Shown here: positions 26,246 through 35,142 of the stretch, in pieces
How the letters are laid out: each line of letters starts with the position of its first letter
Numbering within the stretch: position 1 is the stretch's first letter
Source: Arcobacter sp. CECT 8983
Lineage (GTDB): Bacteria; Campylobacterota; Campylobacteria; Campylobacterales; Arcobacteraceae
DNA: 64,000 nucleotides
NCBI RefSeq assembly: GCF_004118855.1
Contig: NZ_PDKF01000008.1
Span: forward strand, 248,001-312,000
Reading direction: 5' to 3'
Position numbers and translations under genes: made by a program
The notes under the pieces: generated by a model
What the model was told of the DNA's origin: nothing
What the model saw: only the letters and a program-made list of their open reading frames with translations
Databases searched by the model: none

Positions 26246-26650
26246 ATGATGAATAGTTCACTATTATTAAAAGAGTATAATTTAAAGGTAACTCCTCAAA
26301 GAGTTGCAATAGTTGAAGAACTATACTCTAATGGACATATGAATATTGATGAACTTTATAAAAAGCTATTAGAAAAGTTTCCTTCTATTTCTCTTGCAAC
26401 AATTTACAAAAATGTAAATGCAATGGTAGAAAAAGTTTTTTTAAATGAAGTGAAAATCCCTGAAGCTAAATCTGTTTATGAGTTAGCAAAAGAAGAACAT
26501 TCACATTTAGTGTGTTCTTCATGCGGAATTATAGAAGATATTACAATAGATACATCAATATTACAAAGTTCTATTAAAGAGAACTCTGCATTTCAAATAC
26601 AAAATGTAGATGTAGTTTTTTCTGGACTTTGTAAATCTTGTCAAAAATAA
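26246..26650 (+). CDS. Fur-family regulator, PerR type
   Basis: A 134-residue winged-helix metalloregulator. The DNA-binding half contains YNLKVTPQRVAIVEELY and ISLATIYKNVNAMVEK. The dimerisation half has the metal motif EEHSHLVCSSCGIIED and a terminal GLCKSC, giving the two CxxC pairs of the structural zinc. Divergence from dps and the box at 26086 favour PerR over Fur. AGGAAAGG precedes the tandem ATGATG. A short inverted repeat ACTAAAA/TTTTAGT (26200-26217) lies in the leader. Confidence 0.85.
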   Translation: MMNSSLLLKEYNLKVTPQRVAIVEELYSNGHMNIDELYKKLLEKFPSISLATIYKNVNAMVEKVFLNEVKIPEAKSVYELAKEEHSHLVCSSCGIIEDITIDTSILQSSIKENSAFQIQNVDVVFSGLCKSCQK

Positions 26651-26681
26651 TTCAAGATAGTCTTTTATAGACTATTTTGAA
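26651..26681. terminator. Bidirectional terminator between the PerR-type gene and the exchanger gene
   Basis: 13-base arms (TTCAAGATAGTCT pairing with AGACTATTTTGAA, one G-T wobble) with a 5-base loop, starting at the base after the perR-type stop. It extends over the stop of the convergent gene. Confidence 0.7.
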
Positions 26682-27582
26682 TAACTAATCCAAGTACTAC
26701 TAATAAGACAATACCAGCACTTTTATTATAAAGTTTATTGGCAGTTATAAATACTAACATAAGTGATACTACAAATGCAGCTGCTATATCAAAGAAGTTT
26801 CTACTTAAATCAACATTTAAAGTATTAATAATTGAACTTACACCTAATACCATTGTAAAGTTTGCAACATTTGAACCAATAATATTACCAATTGCTAAAT
26901 CAGCATTATTATTCATAGCTGATTTAATTGAAATAGTAAGCTCAGGTAAAGACGTACCAAAGGCAACTAAAAATAATCCAATTACCCACTCACTAATACC
27001 AAATGATCTTGCAATATTTCCTGCACTATCAATTGCAAAATCTGCACCAACAACAACAAATACAAAACCAATAATTAATAGAGTTAATGTTTTTGGCCAT
27101 TCAAATTTCTCTTTTGCAAGTTCTTCATCTACTGCATCAACTTGATTTGAACCAATAAGAAATAGTAAATAAGCTCCCATTAAACAAAGAAATAAAATAC
27201 CATCAATTGCATTTAGTTCCCCATCTATTGCCATAAGTATAAATACTAAAATAGGAAAAAGTGACCAAGCAGAATCTTTTGCAAAAAGATCTCTATCTGG
27301 CGTGATTTTTTTAGCAAGAATAAAGACAGCACCTAAAACCATAGCAATATTAAAAATAGTACTTCCAATTACATTTGCAACAGCAATATCTCCACTTCCT
27401 TTCATTGAAGCAGACATAGAAACAGCCATTTCAGGTAAACTTGTACCTAAAGCAATTAGTGTTGCACCTATAATAAAATGAGAAATATTATATTGTAATG
27501 CAATCTTTTCACTTTGCTGTATGATAAAATCTGCACCATAAATTAGTGCTCCCATAGATACTACAAATATCAAAAAATCCAT
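26665..27582 (-). CDS. Calcium/sodium exchanger family protein (YrbG-like)
   Basis: 305 residues, about ten membrane helices in two inverted halves. The two alpha-repeats are evident: IIGATLIALGTSLPEMAVS followed by GSTIFNIAMVLG, and VIGLFLVAFGTSLPELTIS followed by GSNVANFTMVLG. These hold the ion-coordinating acidic and polar residues of the CaCA superfamily. It exchanges Ca2+ or a similar cation for Na+/H+ at the inner membrane. Its start abuts the ybeY stop (1-base gap in coordinates). Confidence 0.92.
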   Translation of the reverse strand: MDFLIFVVSMGALIYGADFIIQQSEKIALQYNISHFIIGATLIALGTSLPEMAVSMSASMKGSGDIAVANVIGSTIFNIAMVLGAVFILAKKITPDRDLFAKDSAWSLFPILVFILMAIDGELNAIDGILFLCLMGAYLLFLIGSNQVDAVDEELAKEKFEWPKTLTLLIIGFVFVVVGADFAIDSAGNIARSFGISEWVIGLFLVAFGTSLPELTISIKSAMNNNADLAIGNIIGSNVANFTMVLGVSSIINTLNVDLSRNFFDIAAAFVVSLMLVFITANKLYNKSAGIVLLVVLGLVIQNSL

Positions 27583-28002
27583 TTATGAGTTCCTTACTAT
27601 TAAACTATTTGGTAGATTAAACTTATTAATCAATTCTTCTTCTTTTTGACGATGTTCTCCATCATCAACCTCGTGATCAAAGCCTAAAAGATGAAGTAAA
27701 CCATGAATAAATAAAAGTTTTAACTCATCTTCAAAACTATGCTTATACTCTTTTGCTTTTTCATCTACAAAATCTATTGAGATAACAATTGAACCTAATG
27801 GCATATTTGGCATATCAAAATCAAGAGGAAAAGATAAAACATCTGTTGCTTTATCAATATTTCTATGCTCTTTGTTTAAAGCTTGAATCTCTTCATTATT
27901 TACTAAAATCAATTCTATATCTTTTGATGTAACTTCTTTTAAAATCAGTTCTAAAGAATCTGTATTTATTGTTATATCAGTTTGATTATCTAAATCAATC
28001 AT
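27583..28002 (-). CDS. ybeY: Endoribonuclease YbeY
   Basis: A 139-residue metalloprotein needed for 16S rRNA 3'-end maturation and ribosome quality control. The zinc motif HGLLHLLGFDHE (HxxxHxxGxDH) is complete and the fold-defining ATDVLSFPLDFD precedes it. It is the first gene of a two-gene transcript with the exchanger. Confidence 0.95.
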   Translation of the reverse strand: MIDLDNQTDITINTDSLELILKEVTSKDIELILVNNEEIQALNKEHRNIDKATDVLSFPLDFDMPNMPLGSIVISIDFVDEKAKEYKHSFEDELKLLFIHGLLHLLGFDHEVDDGEHRQKEEELINKFNLPNSLIVRNS

Positions 28003-28079
28003 TATCTACCTATTTAATTTTCGCGAATTATATCAGAAAATCATAAAGTAACCAATTAATAGTTTTTCAAAAAATTTGA

Positions 28080-28085
28080 TACAAT
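28080..28085 (+). promoter_or_regulatory. Extended -10 promoter of the thioesterase gene
   Basis: TTTGATACAAT gives a TACAAT box with TG one base upstream, 28 bases before the ATG, with AGGAG between them. Confidence 0.45.
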
Positions 28086-28112
28086 AATTGAATAAAATTT
28101 TTAGGAGTAAAA

Positions 28113-28517
28113 ATGGAATTAGAAATTGGAACACAAGCAACTATTGAATTTAAAGTAAAACAATCAGATTTAGCAAAAAATTTAGAAATATCAAAAGAAG
28201 ATGATTTCCCAGAAGTATTTGCAACAGCAAGACTTACAGCACTTATGGAGTGTGCATCTGCAAAAGTTTTGATACCTTTTTATGAAGAAGGACAATTATC
28301 TGTTGGAGTAGAAGTTAACTTAAAACACCTTGCACCTACACTTGAAGGAGATGTAGTAAAAGCAACGGCAACTTTTATAGGTATGGAAGGAAAACTTTAT
28401 AAATTTGAGGTTGAAGCCTTTGATAGTGCTGGAAAAGTAGGAGAGTGTATCCATACAAGAGCAATTGTTACTAAAGATAGATTAATGTCTGGGGCTAATA
28501 AAAGAGTTGGTAAGTAA
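28113..28517 (+). CDS. FlK-like hotdog-fold thioesterase
   Basis: A 134-residue single hotdog domain. The family features are VFATARLTALMECASAKVL (helix with the catalytic Glu), LSVGVEVNLKHLAPTLEGD and VGECIHTRAIV. It resembles the fluoroacetyl-CoA thioesterase FlK family, whose bacterial members are mostly uncharacterised acyl-CoA thioesterases; fluoroacetate detoxification is not implied. It stands alone behind its own promoter and converges on radA. Confidence 0.82.
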   Translation: MELEIGTQATIEFKVKQSDLAKNLEISKEDDFPEVFATARLTALMECASAKVLIPFYEEGQLSVGVEVNLKHLAPTLEGDVVKATATFIGMEGKLYKFEVEAFDSAGKVGECIHTRAIVTKDRLMSGANKRVGK

Positions 28518-28555
28518 ATGATTGAGCTTAGAATAGCTCAATCATTTTAGGAACA
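28515..28555 (-). repeat. Duplicate of the radA 3' end downstream of radA
   Basis: On the minus strand, downstream of the radA stop, the sequence again encodes V-P-K-M-I-E-L-F-stop, identical in protein to the last eight residues and stop of radA. All five nucleotide differences are synonymous (ATA/ATT, GAA/GAG, TTA/CTA, TTT/TTC, TAG/TAA). The 14-base block ATCATTTTAGGAAC is identical at 28541-28554 and 28576-28589, a 35-base offset. This looks like a displaced gene end left after an integration or recombination. Confidence 0.75.
28516..28547. terminator. Terminator between the thioesterase gene and radA
   Basis: A perfect 13-base inverted repeat (AAATGATTGAGCT and complement) with a 6-base loop, starting within the thioesterase stop codon. 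One arm is made from the duplicated radA tail. Confidence 0.75.
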
Positions 28556-28562
28556 CATAAAT

Positions 28563-29912
28563 CTAAAATAATTCTATCATTTTAGGAACTTCATCTACAG
28601 CATAGGTTTTTAAATCAAGCTTTAAATTAGGTTTTAAAGCCACTACTGCTTTTTTTATACCTTGAGCTTGGGCTTCTCTTAGTCTTAAATCAATAGAATA
28701 AACATCTTTAATCTCACCAGTTAGTGAAACTTCACCAATAAATACAGACTCTTTTGAAATAGGTCTATCTCTAAAAGAAGAGATAATAGCTGCAATAACA
28801 GCTAAATCAGCAGAACTCTCTTTGATTTTTATTCCACCAGAAACATTTATAAAAACATCATAATGATTTAAGGGTAAATCAATTTTCTTTTCAAGTAGTG
28901 CTAGAAGCATATTTAATCTATTTGCATCAAAACCAGTTGCGCTTCTTTTAGGGTTTGGATAGGTACTTTCTGTAACTAAAGCTTGAACTTCTATGATTAA
29001 TGCTCTTGTTCCTTCCATAGTTACAGTTAAGGCTGAACCTGCTTGTGCTTTTGTTTTATCAAAAAATTTTGAAGCAATATCTTTTGCTGAAATTAATCCC
29101 TCTTGTGTCATTTCAAAGATACCTATTTCAGAAGTTGAACCAAATCTATTTTTAAAACCTCTTAACATACGTAACTCTTTACTTGCTTCTCCTTCAAAAT
29201 ATAAAACTGTATCAACCATGTGTTCTAATACTCTTGGTCCTGCAATTGAACCATCTTTTGTAATATGACCAATAATAAACATGGCAATATCAGACTCTTT
29301 TGCTTTTCTCATAAGTTCAAAAGTAATCTCTCTAACTTGTGAAACACTCCCTGGTGCACTTGTTAAATTTGAAGAATATATTGTCTGAATTGAGTCGATA
29401 ATTACTACATCATAATTTTGTCTTAAAAGTTCATCTTGAATCTCTTCAAGTTTAATTTCACTTAATAAAAATAGCTCTTTGTGATTCGCCTCTAATCTAT
29501 TTGCTCGAAGTTTTATTTGCCCTGAACTTTCTTCCCCTGAAACGTATAAAACTTTTTTGCCACTTGCTGCAATAGAACCAGCCACTTTTAATAATAGTGT
29601 AGATTTTCCAACTCCTGGACTTCCTCCAATTAAGGTTAAACTTCCTGGAACTATTCCTCCACCTAAAACTAAATCAAATTCATCGTTATATGAAGAAAAC
29701 CTTATAACATCATCTTGTTGTATATCTGTAATAGGAGTTGCTTTAGAACTTGTATTTATCACTTTTGAAGTTTGTTTTAAAACTTCTTGTTGTTCTTGAT
29801 TTAATTCCATAAATGAATCCCACGAACCACAGTTAGGACATTTACCAAGCCATTTTGTACTTTGCTCTCCACATGCTTGACACTCAAAAAGTGATGTTTT
29901 CTTTTTTGCCAT
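28563..29912 (-). CDS. radA: DNA repair protein RadA
   Basis: A 449-residue RecA-like helicase that helps branch migration in recombination. The N-terminal zinc finger (CQACGEQSTKWLGKCPNCGSW), Walker A GSPGVGKSTLLLK, the RadA-specific KNRFGS motif and the C-terminal Lon-like domain (GGIKIKESSADLAVIAAI) are all present. Full length. Its last eight codons are duplicated just downstream. Confidence 0.97.
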   Translation of the reverse strand: MAKKKTSLFECQACGEQSTKWLGKCPNCGSWDSFMELNQEQQEVLKQTSKVINTSSKATPITDIQQDDVIRFSSYNDEFDLVLGGGIVPGSLTLIGGSPGVGKSTLLLKVAGSIAASGKKVLYVSGEESSGQIKLRANRLEANHKELFLLSEIKLEEIQDELLRQNYDVVIIDSIQTIYSSNLTSAPGSVSQVREITFELMRKAKESDIAMFIIGHITKDGSIAGPRVLEHMVDTVLYFEGEASKELRMLRGFKNRFGSTSEIGIFEMTQEGLISAKDIASKFFDKTKAQAGSALTVTMEGTRALIIEVQALVTESTYPNPKRSATGFDANRLNMLLALLEKKIDLPLNHYDVFINVSGGIKIKESSADLAVIAAIISSFRDRPISKESVFIGEVSLTGEIKDVYSIDLRLREAQAQGIKKAVVALKPNLKLDLKTYAVDEVPKMIELF

Positions 29913-30052
29913 AAGTCTTTCCTTTTTAAATCTAAACGCAATTATAGTTAACTTTTTTTAAGAATAGAAAAAATATTTCAAAATGTAAGGTTTTTAATAT
30001 AAAATTTATTACATATATTATATTATGTAATTTATTATTTATTTGGAGCTTC

Positions 30053-30580
30053 ATGAAGATTTTATTTTGTATAGCTATTATCACTACAGCTTTATTCTCA
30101 AGCAAACTTAAATATGAAAACTTACTACAAAGTTTTCCAAAAAACTACAAGTTGGCATATAAAAAAATACAAAATGGGACGTCATTTTATGAGTTTATTC
30201 CTAAAAGTGAAGAATTAAAAAACTGGACAGAAATGATTACAACTAATATTTATCATAGAAATTTAAGATATTCAGTTGATGAATATGTCGAAGAAATGAA
30301 AAAAGCTTGGTCAAAAAGTTGTAAAGACACATCTTTTAAAGATATTGATGAATCTTTTGAAAATGGATATAAAACTAAAACAGTTATGATGAGCTGTAAG
30401 GTAAGTAAAATTACAAAGAAAGAAGAGACTATGTATCTTAAAGCTATTAAAGGTGCAGATAGTTTTTATACTGTTCAAAAGGCATTTACAGGAAAAACAA
30501 ATAAAGAGCAAGAGAATAAAAGTGTTGAATATTTAAAAACTGTAAAAGTTTGTGATTCTAGACTTTTTACTTGTCCATAG
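30053..30580 (+). CDS. Exported protein of unknown function
   Basis: 175 residues with a short signal peptide (MKILFCIAIITTALFSS). The mature part has four Cys residues (SKSCKDTS, MMSCKVS, VKVCDSRLFTC), which could form disulfides in the periplasm. GGAG sits upstream of the ATG. I do not recognise the family. It is the first of three small genes with no recognisable function (30053-31276) lying between radA and the chemoreceptor. Confidence 0.6.
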   Translation: MKILFCIAIITTALFSSKLKYENLLQSFPKNYKLAYKKIQNGTSFYEFIPKSEELKNWTEMITTNIYHRNLRYSVDEYVEEMKKAWSKSCKDTSFKDIDESFENGYKTKTVMMSCKVSKITKKEETMYLKAIKGADSFYTVQKAFTGKTNKEQENKSVEYLKTVKVCDSRLFTCP

Positions 30581-30587
30581 GCTAATT

Positions 30588-30901
30588 ATGTTACTTTATA
30601 CTGATTATATATGGAGTTCATATTCAAAAATAAAAGAAAAAATTAATATTTATTCAATTTTAAAAAAAGAGAATAGTAATCATAAGATCACAGTATCAGG
30701 TTTTGTAAATACCAAATTAGATATTAAACTTGCTACATATCTAAAAAATTTAGAAGATAGATGCAAAGAGAAATCTCATTATAATTATATCTCGGTTAGA
30801 AGTGAAACACCTTTAATAAAAGGCTAGCTGATGTCAAAATTAATATAAAAGTTGATGGTGAAATTTCGGAACTTTCAGATTTTAGGTACACCTTCATTTA
30901 A
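30588..30901 (+). pseudogene. Small unknown gene, apparently frameshifted
   Basis: From ATG 30588 the frame runs 79 residues (MLLYTDYIWSSYSKIK...SETPLIKG) to TAG at 30825. In the -1 frame, from the AAAAGG at 30818-30823, a plausible continuation RLADVKINIKVDGEISELSD reads on to TAA at 30899, just before the next gene's ribosome site. A one-base loss in the A-run would split a gene of about 104 residues. The A-AAA sequence could alternatively allow ribosomal slippage. No family recognised. Confidence 0.45.
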
Positions 30902-30913
30902 ATAGGAGTTTTA

Positions 30914-31276
30914 ATGGAAAAAAGAGTTAAGTATTTAGTTTTAGGGCTAAAAGTTGAGTTGTTTATTGGTGTTTTAATAAGTGGGTTTATTTCAATGACA
31001 GTAGGTACTATGGCAACAGCATCTCCAAGTTCAGATTTTTTTGATTTTTTGCTAGCTTCAAGTCTAACTTTTTTAGCTTTTTCTTCAGTACTAGTAATCA
31101 TTCCCTTTTATTCAATAAAAGAGGCGCATGCTTTCCCAGAAAAAGGAAATTTAGTTCTTAATTTTATTTATGTAGTTTTATTTTTTATTTTATCTTTTTA
31201 TCTTTTTCCTTTTGCTATATGGAATTTATATCATTTAATAAAATTAAAGGAAGAGAAAGCTAATTTAGTAAAATAA
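30914..31276 (+). CDS. Small integral membrane protein of unknown function
   Basis: 120 residues with three predicted membrane segments (LFIGVLISGFISMTVGTMA, FLLASSLTFLAFSSVLVIIPF, LNFIYVVLFFILSFYLFPFAIW) and basic ends. AGGAG precedes the ATG. It follows the frameshifted gene by 12 bases. No family recognised and no functional hint from neighbours. Confidence 0.6.
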   Translation: MEKRVKYLVLGLKVELFIGVLISGFISMTVGTMATASPSSDFFDFLLASSLTFLAFSSVLVIIPFYSIKEAHAFPEKGNLVLNFIYVVLFFILSFYLFPFAIWNLYHLIKLKEEKANLVK

Positions 31277-31496
31277 ATTATTTAAAAATTTATTTTCTAA
31301 TCTTCATAATAAATATTTAAACCTAAATAAAACACTTTCATATCATTAAATACCATATTATATTATTTAATCACTATAATGTAACAATAATGTAATCTTA
31401 TGCAATTAATAAATTTCAATAATAACTGAAAAGTAAGAAAAATTTTATTTACTTTTAACAGATTTGTATATATTATATTCAATATAAGGAGTGATG

Positions 31497-33410
31497 ATGT
31501 TCAAAAGTATAAAGTTGAAGCTAATGGCTATAGTAATACTTCCTGTAACAATAGCAATATTGATTACTACTGTTATTACTATAAATTTAACACAAAAAAA
31601 TAGTATTGAAACAGTTAAAGAGTTTGATAGTTCAATTGTTGGGGAAAAGAAAGAACTATTAAAAAATCAAATACTAACTGCATATACAATAATTGATTCA
31701 ATTGTAAAAAAATCTTCAAGCAAAGAAGAAGCAAAAGAAAAAGTTATTGAAGTTATATCAAAGGCAAGGTTTCTAAATGGAACTGGGTATTTTTTTGCTT
31801 ATGAAAGAATAGGTGATGAATATTACTTTGCTTTTCATGGTACAAAACCAAATTTAAATGGTAAAAAAACAGATATTATGAAACCTGATATTAAAGGTTT
31901 TGCATTTAGAAAAGAATTAATTGATACAGCAAAAGATGATTCAAAGTTTGTTGAATATTTTTATAAAAAACCAAACACAGATAAAGTCTTAAAGAAAATG
32001 GCATTTTCTAAATATATTGAAGAATTAAATTGGACTATAGTTACAGGTATTTATGTAGATGATATTGAAGAAAAGATTGCAAAGATTGAAAATAGAATTG
32101 ATAATGATGTAAACTCATTAATTTATACTTTAATAAGTATTGTTATTGTTATCGTTTTAGTTTTAATAGCTGCTGTTTCTTATATTTCGAAGATATCTAT
32201 TGTTGATCCTTTAGAAACTTTTGAAAGAGGGTTATTGTCATTTTTATCATTTTTAAATAAAGAGAAAGATGATGTTGAGCTTATTGAAATTACTACAAAA
32301 GATGAAATAGGTAAAATGACTGTTAAGATTAATGAAAATATTACAAAAATTAGAGAAACAATAAAACAAGATGAAAGAGTAATTGAGGATGTTACTAAAA
32401 TTGTAAGTGAAGTTAGTGCTGGTAATCTAACAAAAAGAGTTGAAGCTACATCTTCAAATGCAGTAATTAGTGAATTAACAAAAGATTTAAATGAAATGAT
32501 TGCTAGTTTAAATACTACTATTTCTCATACAATTAATGTCTTAAAAGCATATGAAAATAGAGACTTTACAAAAACAACTTCATTAACCTGTAAAGGGCAA
32601 CTTTGCTCACTTATGAGTGGAGTTGATAATCTTGGAAAAGAGATTTCTCACATGCTTCAAGAAAATCTTGACACAGCAAATATGCTTAATAATAGTTCTG
32701 ATAATCTAACTTCAAATATGGAAAGATTAACAGTAAGTGCAAATCAACAAGCTGCTTCATTAGAAGAAAGTGCTGCTGCATTAGAAGAAATTACTCAAAC
32801 AATGAGAGAAAATACAAATAATATCAATGAGTTATCGGCAAATTCAGTTTCATTAAGGGATGAAGTAAATAAAGGAAAAGAGTTATCTAAACAGACTAGT
32901 TCTTCTATGGAGTCTATTAACTCACAAGTTGAGGCTATTATTGAATCAATTACTATTATTGATCAAATTGCTTTCCAAACAAATATTTTATCACTAAATG
33001 CAGCTGTTGAAGCAGCAACTGCTGGTGAAGCAGGAAAAGGTTTTGCAGTTGTTGCAGGTGAAGTTAGAAACTTAGCAAATAGATCTGCTGAAGCTGCAAG
33101 AAAGATTAAAGATTTAGTTGAGAGTGCAACTGTAAGTACAAATGATGGAAGAAAAATTGTTCAATCAATGTATGAAGGTTATGAGCAACTAAATAACAAT
33201 ATTTTAAGAACAACAAGTATTGTTGATACTGTTACTACTAATTCAAAAGAACAGATGTTAGGAATTGAACAAATTAATAGTGCAGTTTCTCAGCTTGATA
33301 AAACTACTCAAGAGAATGCTGAGATTGCTTCAGAAACAAATGATGTTGTAAAAAGTGTAAAACAAATGGCAACAGAAGTTGTAGAAGAGGTAAGAAAATC
33401 TAAATTTTAA
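31497..33410 (+). CDS. Methyl-accepting chemotaxis protein with Cache domain
   Basis: 637 residues. Transmembrane helix 1 (about 10-32) and a periplasmic single Cache domain with [20 protein letters not shown] and [18 protein letters not shown]. Transmembrane helix 2 is near residue 210, followed by HAMP-like linkers. The cytoplasmic hairpin carries the kinase-control tip [20 protein letters not shown]. Of three tandem starts (GTG 31491, ATG 31494, ATG 31497) the last has the best spacing from AAGGAG (31486-31491). The ligand is unknown; such Cache domains often bind small carboxylates. Confidence 0.93.
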   Translation: MFKSIKLKLMAIVILPVTIAILITTVITINLTQKNSIETVKEFDSSIVGEKKELLKNQILTAYTIIDSIVKKSSSKEEAKEKVIEVISKARFLNGTGYFFAYERIGDEYYFAFHGTKPNLNGKKTDIMKPDIKGFAFRKELIDTAKDDSKFVEYFYKKPNTDKVLKKMAFSKYIEELNWTIVTGIYVDDIEEKIAKIENRIDNDVNSLIYTLISIVIVIVLVLIAAVSYISKISIVDPLETFERGLLSFLSFLNKEKDDVELIEITTKDEIGKMTVKINENITKIRETIKQDERVIEDVTKIVSEVSAGNLTKRVEATSSNAVISELTKDLNEMIASLNTTISHTINVLKAYENRDFTKTTSLTCKGQLCSLMSGVDNLGKEISHMLQENLDTANMLNNSSDNLTSNMERLTVSANQQAASLEESAAALEEITQTMRENTNNINELSANSVSLRDEVNKGKELSKQTSSSMESINSQVEAIIESITIIDQIAFQTNILSLNAAVEAATAGEAGKGFAVVAGEVRNLANRSAEAARKIKDLVESATVSTNDGRKIVQSMYEGYEQLNNNILRTTSIVDTVTTNSKEQMLGIEQINSAVSQLDKTTQENAEIASETNDVVKSVKQMATEVVEEVRKSKF

Positions 33411-33438
33411 AAGAAAAGGAGTTCTTCTTTTCTTTTAA
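33407..33438 (+). terminator. Terminator after the chemoreceptor gene
   Basis: 12-base inverted repeat (TTAAAAGAAAAG and complement) with an 8-base loop, beginning within the stop codon. It separates the receptor from the DUF3095 gene starting at 33455. Confidence 0.65.
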
Positions 33439-33454
33439 CACAAAGAAATAAATT

Positions 33455-34582
33455 ATGAACGATAACTTTTACAAAGACTCAAACATACTAAAAGAGTTTT
33501 CAAAAATTTCAGATACCTCTTTTTATAAAAAAGTTCCTGACACTTGGTACATTTTAGCAAGTGATATAGAAAATTCAACAAAACATATTCAAAATGGTAA
33601 ATATAAGCAGATAAATATGGTTGGAGCTTTAACTATTATCTCTATTTTAAACTTAAGAAAAGAACTTGATATACCTTATATTTTTGGAGGGGATGGTTCT
33701 TTTTTACTTGTACCAAAGTCTTTACTTCATGAATCAAAACAAGCACTTTTATCGGTAAGAGAGTTAGCAAAAACTTCTTATGGTTTAGATTTAAGAGTAG
33801 GGGTTATTCCTGTAAAAAAGATATATGAACTAGAAAAGAGTTTATTAATTGCTAAGTATGAAGTTTCAAAAGACTATTTTCAGGCTATTATAAAAGGTGG
33901 AGGTTTAGATTTAAGTGATGAACTTTTAAAAAAAGATGAAACTTTTTATATAAAAGAAGAAAAAGATAAAACTTTTAATTTAGATATATCTGGTTTAGAG
34001 TGTAGGTGGGAAGCTATTAAAACACCAAAAGATGAAAATTTAACAATTTTGATTAAAGCTTTTGATGATAATTATTATGAAACTATTTTAGAAAATCTTG
34101 ATAATATTTTAGGTTCAAATGAAAAAAGAAATCCTATTACAAAAAAAGGCTTGATTTTAAGTTTTCAAGATAAGAACCTTGATATAGAAGCTTCATTGTT
34201 TTCACAAACTTTTTTAGGTAAATTCCTAATAAGACAGAAATTAAAGTTAATAAATCTTATTGGAAAACTTTTAATGAGATTTGATATTGATAAGTGGGGA
34301 AGTTATAAACAAAGAATTGTTTCTACAACAGATAATGAAAAGTTTGATGATATGTTAAGAATGGTAGTTTCTACAAGTTTTAAACAAACAAAACTTTTAG
34401 AAGAGTATTTACAAAAAGAGCAAGAAAATAAAAATATAGTTTATGGAATACATAAATCTGACTCATCTTTAATGACTTGTTTAATATTTGAAAGACATGG
34501 AAAACATGTACACTTTGTAGATGGTTCAAATGGTGGTTATGCATTAGCAGCTAAACAGTTAAAATTAGGAGAACAAATATGA
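33455..34582 (+). CDS. DUF3095-family protein (nucleotidyl cyclase-like)
   Basis: 375 residues. The N-terminal half resembles a class III cyclase/GGDEF palm: YILASDIENSTKHI supplies a first metal-type Asp and IFGGDGSFLLVP a second. A middle ISGLECRWEAI segment and the C terminus FVDGSNGGYALAAKQLK are typical of DUF3095 proteins. Members are annotated as adenylate cyclase-like but, to my knowledge, not biochemically defined. It overlaps the next gene by 4 bases (ATGA). Confidence 0.75.
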   Translation: MNDNFYKDSNILKEFSKISDTSFYKKVPDTWYILASDIENSTKHIQNGKYKQINMVGALTIISILNLRKELDIPYIFGGDGSFLLVPKSLLHESKQALLSVRELAKTSYGLDLRVGVIPVKKIYELEKSLLIAKYEVSKDYFQAIIKGGGLDLSDELLKKDETFYIKEEKDKTFNLDISGLECRWEAIKTPKDENLTILIKAFDDNYYETILENLDNILGSNEKRNPITKKGLILSFQDKNLDIEASLFSQTFLGKFLIRQKLKLINLIGKLLMRFDIDKWGSYKQRIVSTTDNEKFDDMLRMVVSTSFKQTKLLEEYLQKEQENKNIVYGIHKSDSSLMTCLIFERHGKHVHFVDGSNGGYALAAKQLKLGEQI

Positions 34583-35136
34583 CAATTATTTATATTCATG
34601 GTTTCGCAAGTAGTGGACAAGGTGGAAAAGCATCTTTATTTAGAGAATATTTTGAAGAAGAGTTGATTGCTCCATCATTATCTCACATACCAAAGCTTGC
34701 AATAGATACTTTAGAACAGTTAATAGAAGTTTTATTGGAAAAAGATGAAACTGTAGGTTTAGTAGGCTCTTCATTAGGTGGATATTATTCAATATATTTA
34801 GCTAATAAGTATGATTTAAAAGCAGTATTAATTAATCCAGCAATTTATCCATACAAAACTTTAGATAAAATCGGTACTGTAATGAACTATTATGATGGTT
34901 CTTCTTTTGAAGTAACAAATGAACATATTCAAACACTAAAAGGTTTAGAGGTTCAAGAGATCCAAACACAAGAAAACTTTATGACTTTATTACAAACTGA
35001 TGATGAAGTATTAGATTATAATGAAGCAGTTGAAAAATTATCAGAATCTGAACTTGTAATAGAAGAGGGTGGAAATCACTCTTTTGAAAATATTGAAAGT
35101 TATTTTAGAAAGATTTACTCTTTTTTAGATAATTAG
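34579..35136 (+). CDS. YqiA/YcfP-type alpha/beta-hydrolase (esterase)
   Basis: A 185-residue compact alpha/beta-hydrolase. IIYIHGFASSGQGGK forms the oxyanion region, GLVGSSLGGYYSIYL the nucleophile elbow (GSSLGG), LLQTDDEVLDY the acid and EEGGNHSFENI the catalytic His. YqiA-type proteins hydrolyse acyl-CoA or short esters in vitro. It is coupled to the DUF3095 gene by a 4-base overlap. Confidence 0.88.
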   Translation: MTIIYIHGFASSGQGGKASLFREYFEEELIAPSLSHIPKLAIDTLEQLIEVLLEKDETVGLVGSSLGGYYSIYLANKYDLKAVLINPAIYPYKTLDKIGTVMNYYDGSSFEVTNEHIQTLKGLEVQEIQTQENFMTLLQTDDEVLDYNEAVEKLSESELVIEEGGNHSFENIESYFRKIYSFLDN

Positions 35137-35142
35137 AATAAT

